From assembly GCA_964629225.1 (NCBI GenBank), contig CAZVQC010000028.1, positions 1 to 17,139 of the forward strand: a DNA stretch of 17,139 nucleotides, given 5' to 3'. Under the pieces are notes generated by a model that was not told the DNA's origin, searched no databases, and saw only the letters and a list, made by a program, of their open reading frames with translations. Shown here in pieces: positions 13,712 through 17,139 of this stretch; the stretch's first letter is position 1; every line of letters begins with the position of its first letter. Both the position numbers and the translations under genes were made by a program. Origin of the DNA: RUG14199 sp964629225 (GTDB taxonomy: Bacteria; Bacillota; Clostridia; Oscillospirales; CAG-272).

Positions 13712-15541
13712 TTGGTAAGAAATGATTTGAGAAATGTGGCAATAATTGCCCACGTCGACCACGGCAAAACGACGCTTGTCGACCAGATGCTGAAGCAGTG
13801 CGGCGAATATCACGAAAATCAAGCTGTGACCGAAAGGGTCATGGATTCCGGAGATCTTGAAAGAGAACGTGGGATCACGATACTTGCCAAGAATACCTCG
13901 GTAGAATACAACGGTGTCAAGATCAATATAGTGGACACTCCCGGGCACGCCGACTTCGGCGGTGAGGTGGAGCGTATCCTCAAGATGGTCAACGGAGTCA
14001 TCCTCCTTGTAGATGCGGCAGAGGGACCCATGCCCCAAACGAGATTCGTTCTCGGACGTGCTATGGAACTCGGTCACCGTGTCATAGTAGTGGTCAACAA
14101 AATCGACCGCCCCGACCAGAGGATCCACGAGGTCATAGACGAGGTGCTTGAACTTCTCATCGATCTCGATGCCACCGACGAGCAGCTTGACTCGCCCATG
14201 CTCTTCTGCTCCGGCAGAGCCGGCACGGCTTCCATCTCCCCGGACGTACCCGGACAGGATCTGAAGCCCCTTTTCGACACCATCCTCGACTACATTCCCT
14301 GCCCTGCGGGAGAACCGGAGGAGCCCCTTCAGCTTTTGGTATCCTCCATTGACTACAATGAGTACGTGGGACGTATCGGTATCGGCAGAATAGAGAGAGG
14401 TACCGTCAAGGTCGGTATGGATGCCTCCATCGTCAACTACCACGATCCCGACGTTATCAAGAAGACTAAGATCGTCTCTCTGTACCAATTTGACGGACTT
14501 GGAAGAAAGACCGTAGAAAGCGCCACTGTGGGAGATATCGTCTGCTTCTCCGGAGCTGCGGATATCACCATAGGCGACACCATAACGTCCCCCCTCGCAC
14601 CCGAAGCCCTTGAATTCGTCAAGGTCAGTGAGCCTACGATGGAGATGACCTTCTCCGTCAACGATTCTCCCCTTGCGGGACGGGACGGAAAATTCGTCAC
14701 CTCAAGACAGATCAGAGAGCGCCTCTACAAGGAGACACTCAAGGACGTTTCCCTCAGAGTCAGCGACGGCGATACCACCGACAGCTTCAAGGTGGCAGGG
14801 CGCGGCGAGATGCATCTGTCCATCCTTATCGAGACTATGCGCCGTGAAGGATACGAGCTCTGTTGCTCCATGCCTCACGTGCTCTTCAAAACAGTAGACG
14901 GCGTAAAATGCGAGCCTATGGAGAGAGTCTCCATCGACGTTCCCGACGAATACTCCGGAAGCGTCATTCAAAAGCTCTCCGCAAGGAAGGGCGAGCTTCT
15001 TGAAATGGCTCCCTCCGGCACGAGAATGAAGCTCGAATACTCCATCCCCGCCCGCTGTCTCATGGGCTACAGAAGCGAATTTCTCACGGATACCAGAGGA
15101 GAGGGCATCATCAACTCCATCTTCGACGGATACCAGCCTTACAAGGGCGATATCACCCTGAGATACACCGGCTCTCTCGTGGCATCGGAAGCAGGTGAGT
15201 CCACATCCTACGGACTTTACAACTGCCAGGACAGAGGACAGATGTTCATCGGGGTACAGACCGAGGTATACGAGGGCATGATAGTGGGCGAGAACCCCAA
15301 GATCGGAGATATCGCTCTCAACGTCTGCAAGAAGAAGCACTTGACGTCCATCCGTTCCTCCGGAGCAGATGAGGCGCTGAGACTTGTTCCCCACAAGGTA
15401 TTCAGCCTTGAACAAGCCATCGAGTTCATAGCAGAGGACGAGCTGATGGAGGTAACACCTCACCATCTGCGTCTGCGTAAGAGGATACTGAATACGGAGC
15501 TCCGTCTCAAGGACGAAGCAAGACGCAAAAAAGCACAGTAA
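13712..15541 (+). CDS. typA: Translational GTPase TypA/BipA
   Basis: The 609-residue protein is of normal family length. The GTPase motifs are intact: AHVDHGKTT at 13-21, RGIT at 53-56 (switch I), DTPGH at 75-79 and NKID at 129-132. EF-Tu-like domain II, EF-G-like domains and the BipA-specific C-terminal region follow (for example MGYRSEFLTDTRGEGI). BipA binds the ribosome in the way EF-G does and helps 50S subunit assembly and stress or cold adaptation. The start is a TTG after AGGAGAG (13699-13705); a nearer ATG at 13708 is out of frame and opens only a three-codon frame. It is monocistronic, with its own promoter and terminator. Confidence 0.97.
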   Translation: MVRNDLRNVAIIAHVDHGKTTLVDQMLKQCGEYHENQAVTERVMDSGDLERERGITILAKNTSVEYNGVKINIVDTPGHADFGGEVERILKMVNGVILLVDAAEGPMPQTRFVLGRAMELGHRVIVVVNKIDRPDQRIHEVIDEVLELLIDLDATDEQLDSPMLFCSGRAGTASISPDVPGQDLKPLFDTILDYIPCPAGEPEEPLQLLVSSIDYNEYVGRIGIGRIERGTVKVGMDASIVNYHDPDVIKKTKIVSLYQFDGLGRKTVESATVGDIVCFSGAADITIGDTITSPLAPEALEFVKVSEPTMEMTFSVNDSPLAGRDGKFVTSRQIRERLYKETLKDVSLRVSDGDTTDSFKVAGRGEMHLSILIETMRREGYELCCSMPHVLFKTVDGVKCEPMERVSIDVPDEYSGSVIQKLSARKGELLEMAPSGTRMKLEYSIPARCLMGYRSEFLTDTRGEGIINSIFDGYQPYKGDITLRYTGSLVASEAGESTSYGLYNCQDRGQMFIGVQTEVYEGMIVGENPKIGDIALNVCKKKHLTSIRSSGADEALRLVPHKVFSLEQAIEFIAEDELMEVTPHHLRLRKRILNTELRLKDEARRKKAQ

Positions 15542-15546
15542 AAACG

Positions 15547-15580
15547 TCCCCAAGGGCATTGCCCTTGGGGATATTTTAGT
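15547..15580. terminator. Bidirectional terminator between typA and spoVAE
   Basis: A perfect 11-bp stem TCCCCAAGGGC / GCCCTTGGGGA with an ATT loop. The plus side is followed by TATTTTAGTTTT. On the minus strand a run of five T appears two bases after the stem. It serves both convergent units. Confidence 0.9.
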
Positions 15581-15604
15581 TTTGGCAAAAGGTGTTCCGT
15601 TCGG

Positions 15605-15961
15605 TCACTTCTGCTTTTTGCTCTTAAAGAATACTGCGGCAAGAAGTCCGAATATGAGAGCCGCAGATATTCCGCCGGCAGCGGCGGTGATACCTCCCGT
15701 AAAAGCGCCGAGAAGCCCCTTTTCGTCCACCGCCCTACGGACTCCCTCAGCAATTAGATATCCGAATCCGCAGAGAGGAACGGTAGCCCCACTGCCTGCA
15801 AATTCGATAAGAGGCCCGTAAAGTCCCACCGCTCCGAAAAACACTCCCGCCACCACGTAGCCCACCAGTATTCTCGCAGGCGTGAGAGCCGTTTTATCGA
15901 TGAGAAGCTGTGCGACGGTACAAAGTGCCCCACCAATGACAAACGCCCAAAAATAGCCCAT
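15605..15961 (-). CDS. spoVAE: Stage V sporulation protein AE
   Basis: The 118-residue membrane protein matches SpoVAE in length and pattern. It begins FWAFVIGGALCTVAQLLIDK, continues with LTPARILVGYVVAGVFFGAVG, and has the conserved YGPLIEFAGSGATVPLCGFG; a last helix precedes a lysine-rich tail. With SpoVAC and SpoVAD it belongs to the SpoVA complex in the forespore inner membrane, which takes up calcium dipicolinate during sporulation and releases it at germination. Its ATG shares a base with the spoVAD stop (TAATG), and GGAGG lies inside the end of spoVAD. It is the last gene of this operon before the shared terminator. By family knowledge it would be expressed under sigma-G, but the promoter is outside the window. 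Confidence 0.95.
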   Translation of the reverse strand: MGYFWAFVIGGALCTVAQLLIDKTALTPARILVGYVVAGVFFGAVGLYGPLIEFAGSGATVPLCGFGYLIAEGVRRAVDEKGLLGAFTGGITAAAGGISAALIFGLLAAVFFKSKKQK

Positions 15962-16968
15962 TATTTGCCTCCCTGAGGGCTTCTAAATCGAACGGCATGG
16001 GCGATGCCCGGTATGGTCATCCCCTGAGCGAGACTCATGCTGTTCATAAGCGCCCCCGTACCGATGAAAAGCACCTCCGATACCCCACCGGTCATGAGCT
16101 TCGGAAGAAAATAGGAAGCCATCACCGTGGCACTGCATCCGCAGCCGGAGCCTCCCGCGTGCATATCCTGCTCTTCGGTATCGAATATCATCATCCCGCA
16201 GTCCCTGTAGCAGGAGGAGATATCATATCCCCGCTCCAAAAGCAGCTCCTTGAGTATCGAGCCACCCTCATATCCCAGATCCCCGGTAACTATAAGTCCG
16301 ATATCCTCAGGAGAGCGCCCGCTCTCCTTAAGATATCTCTCCACCGTATCCGCCGCCGCAGGAGCCATAGCCGCACCCATGTTGTTGGCATCGGTGATAC
16401 CGTAGTCCACTGCCCTTCCCAGCATAACGTCGCATATCTCCGCCATAGCCCCCACAGGGCTGTCCTCCACCGTGAAAGCCCCCGCACCGGTGACTGTCCA
16501 TTGGGACGTGGGAGTCCTGACACATCCGTACTCCACCGGAAACCGGAACTGTCTCTCCGCCGTGCAGTTGTGGGATGAGGTAACGACCCCACACCTAAGG
16601 TGAAGGCAAGACGCCGCCACCGCCGCCGCAAGAAGCCCCTCGGCACAGGTGGAACACGCCCCGAAGATGCCGAAGTAAGGCACCCCAAAGCCGATAAGTC
16701 CCCCGGTGGAAGCAAGGCACTGATCTATCAGATCTCCCGCTATCACCGCATCCAGATCCTCCGGAACTATTCCCCGCTTCTTAGTCGCAAGCTCAAGGGC
16801 GATCCTTTGCATCTCGCTCTCGCTCTTTTCCCATGTGTCCATGCCGAAGGTGTCGTCTCCATCACCCGACACGTCAAAAAGATCCCCAAGGGGCCCCTTA
16901 TATTCACTTGAACCCACCACCGATGCCGCACCGGTGACAAATGCATTCTTGGTTTTTATTATCCCCAT
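15961..16968 (-). CDS. spoVAD: Stage V sporulation protein AD
   Basis: The 335-residue protein has the thiolase-like fold of SpoVAD. Diagnostic segments are GPLGDLFD near the N-terminus, FGACSTCAEG, SSHNCTAERQFRFPVEYG, GITDANNMGAAMAPAAADT, LIVTGDLGYEGG and HAGGSGCGCSA. SpoVAD is the peripheral SpoVA subunit that binds dipicolinic acid. ATG 16968 is preferred: GAGG ends 5 nt before it, whereas an in-frame GTG at 16974 would overlap that Shine-Dalgarno. The spoVAC stop lies 7 nt upstream and spoVAE overlaps the end, the standard C-D-E order. The gene looks intact and complete. Confidence 0.96.
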   Translation of the reverse strand: MGIIKTKNAFVTGAASVVGSSEYKGPLGDLFDVSGDGDDTFGMDTWEKSESEMQRIALELATKKRGIVPEDLDAVIAGDLIDQCLASTGGLIGFGVPYFGIFGACSTCAEGLLAAAVAASCLHLRCGVVTSSHNCTAERQFRFPVEYGCVRTPTSQWTVTGAGAFTVEDSPVGAMAEICDVMLGRAVDYGITDANNMGAAMAPAAADTVERYLKESGRSPEDIGLIVTGDLGYEGGSILKELLLERGYDISSCYRDCGMMIFDTEEQDMHAGGSGCGCSATVMASYFLPKLMTGGVSEVLFIGTGALMNSMSLAQGMTIPGIAHAVRFRSPQGGK

Positions 16969-16975
16969 AAGCACC

Positions 16976-17104
16976 TCAAAAGAGACCTACTACGTAATAA
17001 ATGATCCCGTACAGCGCACCTGCCGAAATACCGTAGAGTATCACCGGCCCCGCTATGGCAAATATCTTAGCCCCAACTCCCAAAATGAAGCCCTCTGCTT
17101 GTGG
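16976..17104 (-). pseudogene. spoVAC: 3' fragment of spoVAC (frame broken near the window edge)
   Basis: The last 42 codons are readable: EGFILGVGAKIFAIAGPV, then a final helix ending in YYVVGLF and TGA. This is the conserved C-terminus of SpoVAC, a SpoVA channel subunit, in its usual place just before spoVAD. Upstream, the frame meets a TGA at 17107-17105, so the homologous sequence stops within a few codons. The other 100 or so expected residues are not in the window. Either the gene is disrupted by a mobile element or rearrangement, or the window end is an assembly junction. The pseudogene label is provisional. Confidence 0.7.
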
Positions 17105-17139
17105 TCAAGTAGGACCCATTAATTTTTTGCAAAAATTTC
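17105..17139. other. Non-spoVAC sequence at the right window edge
   Basis: These 35 bases do not continue spoVAC in any frame I can read, and they turn AT-rich (a T6 run, then an A5 run). They could be the end of an insertion sequence, a recombination junction or an assembly artefact. Too little is present to classify. Confidence 0.5.

Noticed and set aside
13631..15559. Two 285-codon open frames on the minus strand opposite typA
   Set aside because: They mirror a strongly conserved GTPase on the plus strand, and neither resembles a known protein.
1..17139. CRISPR array, prophage or defence island
   Set aside because: I found no regularly spaced repeats, integrase, capsid, restriction or toxin-antitoxin genes by reading; nearly all genes are core chromosomal functions.

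Overview
The window comes from an endospore-forming member of the Bacillota, most likely a clostridial (Oscillospiraceae-like) chromosome. The evidence is part of a spoVA operon, a SpoVB-type flippase, a PyrR attenuator leader, a DnaD/DnaI-type replication pair, Shine-Dalgarno-led genes and good sigma-A promoters. Base composition looks moderate and even, and most of the window reads as an ordinary chromosomal backbone rather than an island. Species cannot be decided from sequence alone.

Layout, left to right. (1) The window opens inside a parvulin-type foldase (+) that ends at a UUCG-loop terminator, facing a convergent SpoVB-like flippase (-). (2) A strong promoter and a PyrR-type attenuator drive pyrR and then a uracil-family permease (+), closed by a terminator. 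(3) A second clear promoter starts a tightly packed operon: dCMP deaminase, an unrecognised lipoprotein, rimI and tsaD. The last three junctions are 9 nt apart or overlap. (4) A spacer with nested repeats leads to a dnaD-like gene overlapping a DnaI/DnaC-type helicase loader. (5) On the minus strand, a textbook promoter with a dyad over its -10 drives a cysteine-rich zinc-ribbon-like protein of unknown function. A tiny membrane protein with a Gly/Cys-rich tail lies downstream of it. (6) A DinG/XPD-family helicase with an apparently decayed N-terminal nuclease-like domain follows (+), then typA/bipA (+) with a TTG start. (7) The right end holds spoVAE, spoVAD and the last 42 codons of spoVAC (-). 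The spoVAC frame breaks 35 nt from the window edge.

How the genes fit together. The pyrR, permease and dCMP deaminase genes form a pyrimidine uptake/dUMP supply block. RimI and TsaD are the usual translation-modification pair (ribosomal protein acetylation, tRNA t6A). The DnaD-like and loader proteins would act together in loading the replicative helicase. SpoVAC/D/E make the channel that moves dipicolinic acid into the forespore, and SpoVB flips spore-cortex precursors.

I see no CRISPR array, tRNA, rRNA or complete mobile element. The least explained parts are the two-gene cysteine-rich minus-strand unit, the repeat cluster between tsaD and the dnaD-like gene, the helicase N-terminus and the spoVAC breakpoint.
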